Positions 47,883-57,380 of a stretch of DNA of 64,000 nucleotides are shown in pieces. How positions within the stretch are numbered: the stretch's first letter is position 1; every line of letters starts with the position of its first letter. The notes below the pieces were generated by a model. The model was not told the origin of the DNA. It saw only the letters and a program-made list of their open reading frames with translations, and did not search any database. A program made the translations under genes and the position numbers. This stretch comes from Caldilineaceae bacterium (GTDB lineage: Bacteria; Chloroflexota; Anaerolineae; Caldilineales; Caldilineaceae), in NCBI GenBank assembly GCA_026645575.1, contig JAPKMW010000013.1, positions 62,001 to 126,000 of the forward strand, written 5' to 3'.

Positions 47883-48739
47883 TGCGGCTTGCCTTTCTGG
47901 CCGATATTCACGGCAACCTGCCGGCGCTGGAAGCCGTGCTGCAAGACCTCCATCACCAAAGGCCCGACGCGATTTACCTTGTAGGCGATCAGGTCAATCG
48001 CTGTCCGTGGAACAATGAAGTGATGGCATTGGTTATCGCGAAGGGTTGGCCGGCCATTGCTGGGAATCACGATTTGGTCGTCGGCAAAATCAATACGCCC
48101 CACAATCGCCCACCCTTTACCAATCGCGTGCGCTTTCCTACGTTGTGGTGGACACAGGCGCAACTGACGGCAGCCCATCTTGCCATCATCCGCCAGTGGC
48201 CGGAAGAAGTAACCGTTTCTCTGCCTGGGCTGCCAACGATTCGTGTGGTTCATGGCATTCCCGGTGATGCGTCTATCGGTATTTTGCCGGAGACGCGGGA
48301 AGAGACGCTCCGCAAGGTGATGCATGGGGTTGAAGAAACGGTGATCGTCTGTGGTCATGTTCATCGACCGCTGGCGCGCAAGGTTGACCAATGGCAAATC
48401 TACAATGGCGGCAGCGTGGGCATTCCCTACAATGGCGATCCACGGGCACAGTATCTGCTCCTTGATGGGGTTGGTCATCGATGGTCGCCAACCTTTCGTC
48501 AGATCGAGTACGACCATAGTCCAATCCCACGCGCCTTTATCACATCAGGGATGCAAACAGCGATAGGTGCAACGGCAGAGTTAGAATTGCGCACCGTAAT
48601 GAGTGGTGAACCGTGGACGAGTGATTTTGGCTACTGGCTCAAATTTCAAAGTGCAGAATTAAACAACAATATTGCGGCTGCCATCGAGCTTTACCAACAA
48701 CAACATGGCCCAGGCAATTGGGCTTTTCCACTAAGTTAA
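47882..48739 (+). CDS. Calcineurin-like metallophosphoesterase (paralog of the preceding gene)
   Basis: 285 aa. Same motifs as its neighbour: FLADIHGNLPALEAVL, YLVGDQVNRCPWNNE, IAGNHDLVVGKINTP, TVIVCGHVHRPLARKV, IYNGGSVGIPYNGDPRAQYL. The LADIHGNLPALEAVL start is identical in both, but the middle parts have diverged, for example in the substrate-pocket loop around TNRVRFPTLWWTQAQL. It overlaps its partner by one base (TAATG), so they are probably translated together. Confidence 0.88.
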   Translation: MRLAFLADIHGNLPALEAVLQDLHHQRPDAIYLVGDQVNRCPWNNEVMALVIAKGWPAIAGNHDLVVGKINTPHNRPPFTNRVRFPTLWWTQAQLTAAHLAIIRQWPEEVTVSLPGLPTIRVVHGIPGDASIGILPETREETLRKVMHGVEETVIVCGHVHRPLARKVDQWQIYNGGSVGIPYNGDPRAQYLLLDGVGHRWSPTFRQIEYDHSPIPRAFITSGMQTAIGATAELELRTVMSGEPWTSDFGYWLKFQSAELNNNIAAAIELYQQQHGPGNWAFPLS

Positions 48740-48754
48740 GGGATAACAGGAACA

Positions 48755-49564
48755 ATGATTCGATTATTAACGGAAGCCGACCGTGCGGTAACGGTGAACT
48801 TTTTATCCGACGCGCCCCAATTCAACCTTTACATGTTGGGTAATCTTGAAAAGTTGGGCTTTGCCAATCCGATTTGTGAATTTTGGGGCGATGTAGTCGA
48901 GCAGGAGGGCAAGACAGTGGTGCGCGCCGTCTTGAATCGCTATATGATGGGGTGGACCGTCTATGGTGTAGGTGAGACTGAGTGGGCGGCATTGGGCGCA
49001 ATCCTCGACCAGCACCCGGCTGGTGCGAACCGATTGCAAGACAATCCGGGTGGCATTGATTCATTCCTGCCCTATTTACAACGCTACCAGGCAGAAAATA
49101 TTGAAATTGAAGAAGTGATGGACCTGCGCCCTAGTGATTTTCGACCGATCCTGGCCCCTAGCGGCGTTATCATTCGGCGCGCCGCGCCGGCTGATTTGCC
49201 CCAGTTAATTGATTTCTATGCCAATGCGGAACACATGAGCCGTTCGCCGGCAGCCGTCGAAAGACCCTTGCGCGATACGCGCTTATGGCTGGCTGAAGAG
49301 GCAGGGAACATACTCGCGACGGCGTTGACGAATGCCGAAACTAACCACTTGGCAATGATTGGAGGCGTCTATACGCCGCCGACTATGCGTGGGCGCGGAT
49401 TAAGCCAGGCCGTATGCAGCGCACTCTGTGCTGATCTGATCGCCGATCAAAAACAACCCATACTCTACTGGGGCACGCCGGCAGCCGGTGCAGTTTATCG
49501 GAAATTGGGCTTTCGCGCAACGGGGACGTGGCGCTCGGTTTGGTTACATTCCGTTGATGCGTAA
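48755..49564 (+). CDS. GNAT-family N-acetyltransferase
   Basis: 269 aa. The N-terminal half (FLSDAPQFNLYMLGNLEKLGF) resembles the extension of two-domain GNATs. The C-terminal catalytic domain starts at ~140 (GVIIRRAAPADLPQLIDFYA) and carries the acetyl-CoA motif IGGVYTPPTMRGRGLSQAVC, then YWGTPAAGAVYRKLGFRATG. Substrate unknown. It ends the plus-strand cluster and converges on the sigma-factor gene. Confidence 0.85.
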   Translation: MIRLLTEADRAVTVNFLSDAPQFNLYMLGNLEKLGFANPICEFWGDVVEQEGKTVVRAVLNRYMMGWTVYGVGETEWAALGAILDQHPAGANRLQDNPGGIDSFLPYLQRYQAENIEIEEVMDLRPSDFRPILAPSGVIIRRAAPADLPQLIDFYANAEHMSRSPAAVERPLRDTRLWLAEEAGNILATALTNAETNHLAMIGGVYTPPTMRGRGLSQAVCSALCADLIADQKQPILYWGTPAAGAVYRKLGFRATGTWRSVWLHSVDA

Positions 49565-49688
49565 GTTACTTCTCACCTTGTTATCCAGCAGACCCGTTGG
49601 GTTGCTCAGGTGATGATGAACTTTTTATCCACGCATCGGGAATGGAGGATGAAACTGAGGGATAAAACTTACAGCAATAGACAACCCG

Positions 49689-50429
49689 CTATAACAAGGA
49701 AGTGGGGACAAGGCCATCGCGCACCAAGCGATCACGCAGCGCAGCACGGCCACGGCTCAGGCGGGATTTGACGGTTCCCAACGGCACGCCCAGTTGTTCG
49801 GCGGCTTCTTCATAATCCATGCCATGTACGTCAATCAACAAAACCACATGGCGGTGCCACGCCGGCAGGTCATCAATCGCAGCCATCAACGCTCCCATCT
49901 GCTCACTTTGCAGCGCCATGGTTTCAGGGTCCTCAATCGTATCCTGCGCCCGTTCGCCCAAGGAGGATTCGCTGTCGCTGCCTTCGGTTAATTCATCGAG
50001 GCTCAAAGCGCGGCGGCGTTTCTGGCGGCGTAGGTGATCGTAGCAAGTGTTAGTCACAATACGCAGCAACCAGGAGCGGAAATTGCCTTCCTGAAAGCGG
50101 GGCAGCGCCCGGTAGACCTTGATCATCGCCTCTTGTACAGCGTCAGCGGCAGCCTCTTCGGTGCGCAGAATCTGTTGGGCAACCCGTTTCGCCATCTGCT
50201 GGTAGTGGGTGATCAGGGCGCCAAACGCCTGTTCATCACCCGATTGCGCCGCCTGCAACATCTCCGGCAGTTCCGCCATTAGCGCCGCATTGCCTTGGCG
50301 TGAGCCTAAGGTCCACCGACCATAAGCCGAAGTCGACGTTTCGGCTGCTGGTTGACGGCGGTGGAACGAGGCAGCCATCATTTCATTCACAGTCGCACTT
50401 TGTTCATACACTAACGTCTGGTAACTCAT
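49689..50429 (-). CDS. ECF-type sigma-70 family RNA polymerase sigma factor
   Basis: 246 aa from ATG 50429 with GAAAGG upstream; the frame is open 11 codons further. A ~55-residue N-terminal extension is followed by region 2 (FGALITHYQQMAKRVAQQIL, then AADAVQEAMIKVYRALPRFQ, FRSWLLRIVTNTCYDHLRRQ) and, after an acidic linker, region 4 (LPAWHRHVVLLIDVHGMDYE, EAAEQLGVPLGTVKSRLSRG). No anti-sigma gene is adjacent. Several sigma70_r4 residues and length agree with ECF/SigW-like members. Confidence 0.92.
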   Translation of the reverse strand: MSYQTLVYEQSATVNEMMAASFHRRQPAAETSTSAYGRWTLGSRQGNAALMAELPEMLQAAQSGDEQAFGALITHYQQMAKRVAQQILRTEEAAADAVQEAMIKVYRALPRFQEGNFRSWLLRIVTNTCYDHLRRQKRRRALSLDELTEGSDSESSLGERAQDTIEDPETMALQSEQMGALMAAIDDLPAWHRHVVLLIDVHGMDYEEAAEQLGVPLGTVKSRLSRGRAALRDRLVRDGLVPTSLL

Positions 50430-50812
50430 TGTAAAGCCTTTCGTTGGTGGTTGGCCGGCCATAAACCGGCATTGACAATATGATAAAAGTTGGTACGATA
50501 CACTTGACTTTGTGGCCGAGCGCTTGGCAAAACCGAAACGATCCTTGCGCTCCCAGCCACCATCAGTTGTGATGACTTGATCTTAGTTGAGTTTTTGGGC
50601 CGTCGTTTGATTATTCTGCGACAAAAGTCGGACTGCTTCCCTACGCTCTGCGCGGTCTGATGATCACCGTTTCGCGGCGTATGGTTTTACAACCAACCGA
50701 TGCAAGTTCATTTGAGGCGCCTACCAAGCCTGCTCGTAGCCGGTCCGTAACCGGCTACGAGCAGGCTTGGTAGGCGCCATAATTACCATTTTTGTAGCGC
50801 TTTTAGCAAGCA
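50430..50812. other. 383-bp region between divergent sigma and dehydrogenase genes
   Basis: No gene is seen. It holds a 29-bp perfect hairpin near the dehydrogenase end. A TTGACA-16-TACGAT pair (50472-50499) on the plus strand is a weak promoter candidate, 326 nt from the ATG at 50825. Confidence 0.55.
50716..50778. repeat. 29-bp perfect inverted repeat with 5-nt loop
   Basis: The arms 50716-50744 and 50750-50778 begin GGCGCCTACCAAGCCTGCTC and pair without any mismatch around CCGTA. The centre GGTCCGTAACC shares its core (GTCCRTRAC) with the hairpins at 17549 and 24241. No U-run follows. It ends 46 nt before the dehydrogenase start, so it would be in the leader if transcription starts upstream. 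Confidence 0.85.
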
Positions 50813-50824
50813 ATGAGGGAGTTC

Positions 50825-51784
50825 ATGAAACAATTCGTTGTCTTAGTGGGTGAGGATATTGGGCAAGCGAACCTGGCGCATTTACAGCAGGCGCACCCGG
50901 ATCTCGACTTTCGTTTTTGTCCTGAACCGGCGGCTTTTGTCGCCAATGTGGCAGACGCCGAGGTAATCTTCAGCAAACAATTCCCGGCGGCGACATTGAC
51001 TGACGCCCGGCGCCTATGCTGGGTACAGGCCGGCACAGCGGGGGTCAATCACCTTTTGGCCGCCGGCATTGGCAACCATGACATCGTGTTGACCAATGCA
51101 CGCGGGGCGCATGGCATCCCCATGGCCGAGCAGATCCTGGCGATGATGTTTGCCTTTGCCATCCGCTTGCCGACACTTTTACATGCACAAGGGGCGCAAC
51201 AGCAGGTGGCCGCGCAAGTGATTCGGGAGAAATTCGAGTTGGCGGGCCAAACGCTTTGTGTGATTGGTTTAGGCGACATCGGCGGAACGTTGGCACAAAA
51301 AGCCAAGGGCTTGGGGATGCGGGTGCTAGGGGTCCGACGCACAGCAAGCCCCTTTGCTGATCTGGATGCGCAATATACCCCTGATCAACTGTCGATGGTA
51401 TTGCCGCAAGCCGATCATGTGGCGCTCTGCCTGCCCTTAACAGCGGCAACCACCGCGATTGTTGGCGAAGCGGAATTGCGTGTCATGAAAAGCAGCGCTT
51501 ACATCTACAATGTGGGACGGGGTGCATCCATCGAACCAGCGGCGCTGATCAAGGCTTTGCAGGCCGGATGGATTGCCGGGGCTGGATTAGATGTTACCGA
51601 TCCCGAGCCATTGCCGGCGGCTTCACCGCTGTGGACGTTGCCGAATGTCATCCTGGGCCAACACACCAGCGGCAGCAGCCCCTATAATGCTGACCGCATC
51701 ACCCAGATTTTTCTCGACAACCTGGCGCGCTATCGTCGTGGCGAAGCCCTCAACAATCAGGTTGACAAAATTCAGGGTTACTAA
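50825..51784 (+). CDS. D-2-hydroxyacid dehydrogenase family protein
   Basis: 319 aa from ATG 50825, preceded by GAGGGAG at 5 nt; ATG 50813 is in frame but less well placed. NAD-binding GLGDIGGTLAQKAKGLGMRV at ~150. Catalytic Arg in NVGRGASIEPAALIKAL, Glu in DVTDPEPLPAASPLW and His in LGQHTSGSSPYN, so the full triad is present. N-terminal substrate region: CWVQAGTAGVNHLLAAG. The exact 2-oxoacid is not predictable. It is followed by the palindromic element at 51835. Confidence 0.9.
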   Translation: MKQFVVLVGEDIGQANLAHLQQAHPDLDFRFCPEPAAFVANVADAEVIFSKQFPAATLTDARRLCWVQAGTAGVNHLLAAGIGNHDIVLTNARGAHGIPMAEQILAMMFAFAIRLPTLLHAQGAQQQVAAQVIREKFELAGQTLCVIGLGDIGGTLAQKAKGLGMRVLGVRRTASPFADLDAQYTPDQLSMVLPQADHVALCLPLTAATTAIVGEAELRVMKSSAYIYNVGRGASIEPAALIKALQAGWIAGAGLDVTDPEPLPAASPLWTLPNVILGQHTSGSSPYNADRITQIFLDNLARYRRGEALNNQVDKIQGY

Positions 51785-51834
51785 CGGTAGTGACAGGCAG
51801 CCACTGCTTGCTCGACACGATCCGCTCGCTAAAT

Positions 51835-52128
51835 GCCTGAATACGCTGTAAATAAAGTATTTCGGCATTTACTGTAGGGGCATGAAGGGTGGCACGACCA
51901 ATGGGTTTCGGTGTGACCAATTTGTTTGCCACACTTCGTGCCCGACGCCAAAATCCCAAAAGACTTAATGAACGGTGTATTCAGTACACTGTAATATAAA
52001 TGATTCGGTATTCGGATGGACGGGCACGAAGTCGGGCGAATGAGTCTTGCACACCGAAATTGATCGGTCCCGCCCGACTTCATGCCCCTAGTAAATGCCA
52101 AAAGACTTTATTTACAGCGTATTCAGGC
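51835..52128. mobile_element. 294-bp palindromic MITE-like element
   Basis: The ends are near-perfect inverted repeats: GCCTGAATACGCTGTAAATA at 51835 is mirrored at the right end (TATTTACAGCGTATTCAGGC), and pairing continues inward through GGCATTTACT, GGGGCATGAAG, TTTCGGTGTG and ACTTCGTGCCCG. There is no transposase frame. A target-site duplication is not clear. It lies 38 bp before fabF and could influence its transcription. Confidence 0.8.
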
Positions 52129-52165
52129 GAAAATGGTTAGTTCTAAAGGATTTAATTAAATTTTT

Positions 52166-53455
52166 ATGGCAAATCTCGCTTCCGCAAACCATACCAATGG
52201 CTACGGCCCCACTCGTGTTGTGATCACGGGCATGGGCGCCATTACTCCGCTCGGCTTATCGGTTGACGAAACCTGGCAGGCGTTGTTGGCCGGCAAGTCG
52301 GGGATTGACCGCATCACCCGCTTTGATCCCAGTGAATTACGCACCACCTTCGCCGCCGAAGTGCGTAATTTTGACCCGGCAAATTACATGGAGCGCAAAG
52401 AGGCACGCCGCTTGGATCCCTACATTCAATATGCAATGGCGGCCACTCAGGAAGCCTTAAAGGATGCAGCCTTCGATACAGAAAACATTGAAGACCGCAG
52501 CCGTGTTGGCGTAGTGGTGGGCAGCGGCGTGGGTGGCATTGGCGCCACGATTGAAAACCAGGAACTCATGGCAGCGCGCGGGTGGCGTAAGATGAGTCCC
52601 CATTTGATTCCAAATATGCTAGTAGATAGCGCGGGTGGTCGCATTGCCCTGGAATATGGCTTTCACGGCCCAAACCACGCGGTCATCAGCGCCTGCGCCA
52701 CCGGCACTTCCGCCTGTGGGGAAGCATTTGAGATGATTCGGCGCGGCGATGCTGATGTGGTGGTGACTGGCGGCGCCGAGGCGGCGGTCAACCTGCTCAT
52801 TATTGGGGGGTTTGATCTCACCGGCGCCATGAGCCAGCGCAATGATGAACCCCAACGCGCCTGCCGCCCCTTTGATAAGGATCGCGATGGTTTTGTCGTT
52901 GGCGAAGGTAGTGCTATTCTCGTTATGGAAAGCGAAGAACATGCCCAAGCGCGCGGCGCCCGCATCTACGCTGAAGTGATCGGCTATGGCAGCAGCGCTG
53001 ATGCTTATAGCATGGTGGCGCCCCACAATGAAGGCCGCGGCGCCATTGATGCCATGCGCATGGCCTTGCGCAAAGCCGCAAAATATGGTGTGCAGCCCAA
53101 TGACATCGACTACATCAATGCCCACGGCACCTCCACCCGCCTAAATGATGTGGTGGAAACCCTGGCGATCAAAAAAGTGTTGGGCGAACATGCCTACAAC
53201 CTCAAGGTGAGCAGCACCAAGAGTATGCTCGGTCATCTGCTGGCCGGCGCCGGCGCCATCGAGACCATTATCTGCGCCAAGACCATTCAGGAAGGCATCA
53301 TCGCACCCACCATCAACCTGGAGAACCCCGACCCTGAATGTGATCTGGACTATACCCCGCTACGTCCGGTACAGGCCAAAGTGGATGTCACCTTGAGCAA
53401 CAGCTTTGGCTTTGGCGGCCATAATGCTTCCATTATGTTACGCCGGTATGAATAA
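52166..53455 (+). CDS. fabF: Beta-ketoacyl-ACP synthase II (KAS II)
   Basis: 429 aa, the usual length. Catalytic Cys in VISACATGTSACGEAFEMI, His in INAHGTSTRLNDVVE and STKSMLGHLLAGAGAIETI, with the C-terminal NSFGFGGHNASIMLRRYE. It elongates fatty acyl-ACP chains in the cytoplasm. A ~13-residue N-terminal extension precedes VVITGMGAITPLG. The ribosome site is weak (AAAGGA about 15 nt upstream) and the MITE-like element ends 37 bp before the ATG. It is followed by fabH 239 bp downstream, although fabD and acpP are not nearby. Confidence 0.95.
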   Translation: MANLASANHTNGYGPTRVVITGMGAITPLGLSVDETWQALLAGKSGIDRITRFDPSELRTTFAAEVRNFDPANYMERKEARRLDPYIQYAMAATQEALKDAAFDTENIEDRSRVGVVVGSGVGGIGATIENQELMAARGWRKMSPHLIPNMLVDSAGGRIALEYGFHGPNHAVISACATGTSACGEAFEMIRRGDADVVVTGGAEAAVNLLIIGGFDLTGAMSQRNDEPQRACRPFDKDRDGFVVGEGSAILVMESEEHAQARGARIYAEVIGYGSSADAYSMVAPHNEGRGAIDAMRMALRKAAKYGVQPNDIDYINAHGTSTRLNDVVETLAIKKVLGEHAYNLKVSSTKSMLGHLLAGAGAIETIICAKTIQEGIIAPTINLENPDPECDLDYTPLRPVQAKVDVTLSNSFGFGGHNASIMLRRYE

Positions 53456-53489
53456 TGGCTCAACAGGAATCCAGGGAGTTGACCGGTAA

Positions 53490-53548
53490 ATCTTCCCGGA
53501 AGGTCGGTTCGGTCGACCAGATCGTCCGGTCAAACCTTCCGGGAAGAT
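53490..53548. repeat. 15-bp hairpin between fabF and fabH
   Basis: ATCTTCCCGGAAGGT (53490-53504) pairs perfectly with 53534-53548 (ACCTTCCGGGAAGAT), 34 nt after the fabF stop. There is no T-run after the right arm. Confidence 0.7.
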
Positions 53549-53584
53549 GGTTGGCAGGCCCCTGTGTTCCGGTTGAGCCTGAAT

Positions 53585-53645
53585 AATCAGTAGTCCTAGG
53601 TCCGTAGCCCTAAGTCAGGCTCGGCAGCGTTGCGGTCTACTGATT
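53585..53645. repeat. Dispersed heptamer repeat, second copy (cf. 31350)
   Basis: AATCAGTAG and CTACTGATT arms enclose AGTCCTA, GGTCCGT, AGCCCTA, AGTCAGG units and end in GCTCGGCAGCGTTGCGGTCT. The last ~30 nt match 31382-31412 at all but a few positions. Confidence 0.75.
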
Positions 53646-53694
53646 GTGAGATGGCGGAGCGCAAAACCGTAGAGAGAATCGACCAGGAGGTCTT

Positions 53695-55056
53695 ATGACC
53701 GAAAATCGTAGCGAAAATCGCACCGAAAATCGTGACGTAAAATTTGAATATGTCAATGGACAAAACGGCGCCAATGGACACAGCCTCAATGGGCAGAACG
53801 GTCATAATCGCTTACTGATGGAGACAGTCCCGGGGATGGACCCCGCCGGCGATCCGGTGGATGATAGCCGCCGCTATGCCCAGATCATCGGCTGGGGCTA
53901 CCAGGTGCCGGCCAAGGTGATCACCAACAAGGATCTGGAGCAGATTGTCGATACTACCGACGAGTGGATTCGTTCGCGCACCGGGATCGAAGAGCGCCAT
54001 GTCGCCGCTGACCCCAAGGAGACCACCGCCACCCTGGCGATTGCCGCCGCCCGCAAAGCGCTGGAAGTGGCCGATGTCCACCCCAGCAAGATCGACCTCA
54101 TCATTTGCTCCACCAGCTCCCCGGAACATATCTTTCCGGCCACGGCTTCACTGGTGCAGGACGCCATCGGCGCCACCAATGCCGGCGCTTTCGACTTGAG
54201 CGCGGCCTGCTCCGGTTTTGTCTACGCCTTGAGCATGGCGCGCGGTCACATTTTGGCCGGCGATGCCGAGTATGTCCTGGTTTTGGGCGCTGAAACGCTC
54301 AGTCGCATTGTCGATTGGACTGACCGTAACACCTGCGTCCTCTTTGGCGACGGGGCGGGCGCCGTTTTGGTGGCGGCCAGCAATGTCCCCGGCGGCATCA
54401 TGGCCGTCGAGTTAGGCAGCGACGGCTCCGGCGCCAACTCGCTGACCGTACCCGCCGGCGGCAGTGCTGCGCCAGCCAGCCTGGAAACGGTGAGCAGTGG
54501 CAGCCACTATATTAAAATGGATGGGAAAGCCGTCTTCCGTTTTGCCACCCGTGTCATGGCCCAGGCTACCACCCGTGTCCTCCAGCGCAGCGGGTTGACC
54601 ACCAATGATGTGGATCTCATTGTGCCGCACCAGGCCAATATTCGCATCATCCAGAACAGTGTGCTGACCCAACTGAAGATTCCCCAAGACAAAGTCTGGA
54701 TCAATCTCCAGCGCTACGGCAACACCAGCACCGCCAGCATCCCCATTGCCCTTTGCGAAGCGATTGAAGCCGGTAAAGTCCAGCCCGGTAACAATCTGGT
54801 CTTTGTTGGTTTTGGCGGCGGCTTGACCTGGGCCGCTTGCACTGTCAAATGGAGCGTGCCAATCGGCGGCAAAGAGACTGCCAGTTGGTGGAAGAATTAC
54901 CGCCGTCAAGCTACTTACCAGGCCGCGGCGGCCCGCAGCATGTGGCGCCGCGCCGTGCGCTGGGTCTACGAAGTCTGGCCCACCGACCCCCACGAAGGCG
55001 GTGCGCGCCAACCCGAACCAGCCACCCCGCCGCAGGAGAGTTCGCAGCAGAATTAG
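53695..55056 (+). CDS. fabH: Beta-ketoacyl-ACP synthase III with N- and C-terminal extensions
   Basis: 453 aa against ~320-330 in most FabH. AGGAGGT lies 4 nt upstream of ATG, so the first 60 residues are real: they are Asn-rich (ENRSENRTENRD from a 12-bp DNA repeat, then NGQNGANGH). The core starts at ~61 (YAQIIGWGYQVPAKVITNKD). Cys in FDLSAACSGFVYALSMARG, His in DLIVPHQANIRIIQN, Asn in LQRYGNTSTASIPIALCEA. The last ~70 residues (WWKNYRRQATYQAAAARSMW, then a Pro/Glu/Gln tail) lie beyond the normal end. The enzyme initiates fatty-acid synthesis from acyl-CoA and malonyl-ACP. Confidence 0.9.
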   Translation: MTENRSENRTENRDVKFEYVNGQNGANGHSLNGQNGHNRLLMETVPGMDPAGDPVDDSRRYAQIIGWGYQVPAKVITNKDLEQIVDTTDEWIRSRTGIEERHVAADPKETTATLAIAAARKALEVADVHPSKIDLIICSTSSPEHIFPATASLVQDAIGATNAGAFDLSAACSGFVYALSMARGHILAGDAEYVLVLGAETLSRIVDWTDRNTCVLFGDGAGAVLVAASNVPGGIMAVELGSDGSGANSLTVPAGGSAAPASLETVSSGSHYIKMDGKAVFRFATRVMAQATTRVLQRSGLTTNDVDLIVPHQANIRIIQNSVLTQLKIPQDKVWINLQRYGNTSTASIPIALCEAIEAGKVQPGNNLVFVGFGGGLTWAACTVKWSVPIGGKETASWWKNYRRQATYQAAAARSMWRRAVRWVYEVWPTDPHEGGARQPEPATPPQESSQQN

Positions 55057-55169
55057 ACAGGTAGACAGGTAGACAGGTAGACAGGGGGACAGGGAGATAG
55101 GGGGACAGGGAGAAGATTGTCTACTTCTCTTTGTCTTGTTGTCTCCCGGTCTCGTGTCCCCTGTCTCCC
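55056..55169. repeat. Octamer arrays anchored in both convergent stop codons (fabH side and 55170 side)
   Basis: The G of the fabH TAG (55056) begins GACAGGTA, repeated three times, then GACAGGGG, GACAGGGA, GATAGGGG, GACAGGGA (to 55111). The opposite arm directly follows the TGA of the minus-strand gene (55170-55172) with GGGAGACA, GGGGACAC and further degenerate GAGAC-type octamers. The two arms pair imperfectly into a long bidirectional hairpin. Confidence 0.88.
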
Positions 55170-55580
55170 TCACCCAAACTTGGCCGATACATCTGACCGC
55201 AGCAGGTGCCAGAGGGTTAGGGCGCCGGCGATGGTGCCGATGGGGATACCAACCAGACTGACGACGGCTAGGGCAATGGCGGTCACGCGTGCCCACTGGC
55301 GTAGATTCCACAGGCCAAAGCCCACTACAATATACAAGAGCGACAAAAGCAAAGTAACGACGGCGGCAAAGCCGACGGCGATCATACCGAAAAAGGCGTC
55401 GGGGTCATCGACCATGCCGACAATGCCTAAGACCGCGGTCGGCAACAACAAAACAAGTGTACCCAGGAGGAACAACGCCGCCACCAAAAAGTGATAGCCC
55501 GCCAAAACAGTCAGGCCATCCCCACGCTGTTGCCAGCGCGGCGGGGGCGTTTGCTCGTAGGGTTGTAGATACTCGGTCAT
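55170..55580 (-). CDS. Small four-helix membrane protein, unknown function
   Basis: 136 aa from ATG 55580, with GGAGG 6 nt upstream. Four hydrophobic helices: VLAGYHFLVAALFLLGTLVL, LLPTAVLGIVGMV..., AAVVTLLLSLLYIVVGFGLW and ALAVVSLVGIPIGTIAGALT. The N-terminus is Pro/Gln-rich (LQPYEQTPPPRWQQRGDG). No family is recognised beyond general small integral-membrane proteins. It converges on fabH. Confidence 0.8.
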   Translation of the reverse strand: MTEYLQPYEQTPPPRWQQRGDGLTVLAGYHFLVAALFLLGTLVLLLPTAVLGIVGMVDDPDAFFGMIAVGFAAVVTLLLSLLYIVVGFGLWNLRQWARVTAIALAVVSLVGIPIGTIAGALTLWHLLRSDVSAKFG

Positions 55581-57287
<1,707 letters not shown>

Positions 57288-57288
<1 letters not shown>

Positions 57289-57380
57289 ACAGGAAGACAG
57301 GAAGACAGGAAGACAGGAAGACAGGAAGAGGGGGAGAAATAGACGATCTTCTATCTGTCTTCTATCTGTCTCCCTGTCTC
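57288..57380. repeat. Octamer arrays linking enolase and AI-2E transporter stop codons
   Basis: The G of the enolase TAG begins GACAGGAA, repeated five times exactly (57288-57327), then GAGGGGGA and GAAATAGA. On the opposite strand, the final G of the transporter's TAG (57380) opens GAGACAGGGA and then GACAGATA, GAAGACAG. The arms are complementary and can fold into one long stem. Confidence 0.9.

Noticed and set aside
50472..50499. TTGACA-16-TACGAT promoter for the dehydrogenase
   Set aside because: The spacer is short and the distance to the gene is large; reported only as a weak candidate inside the intergenic entry.
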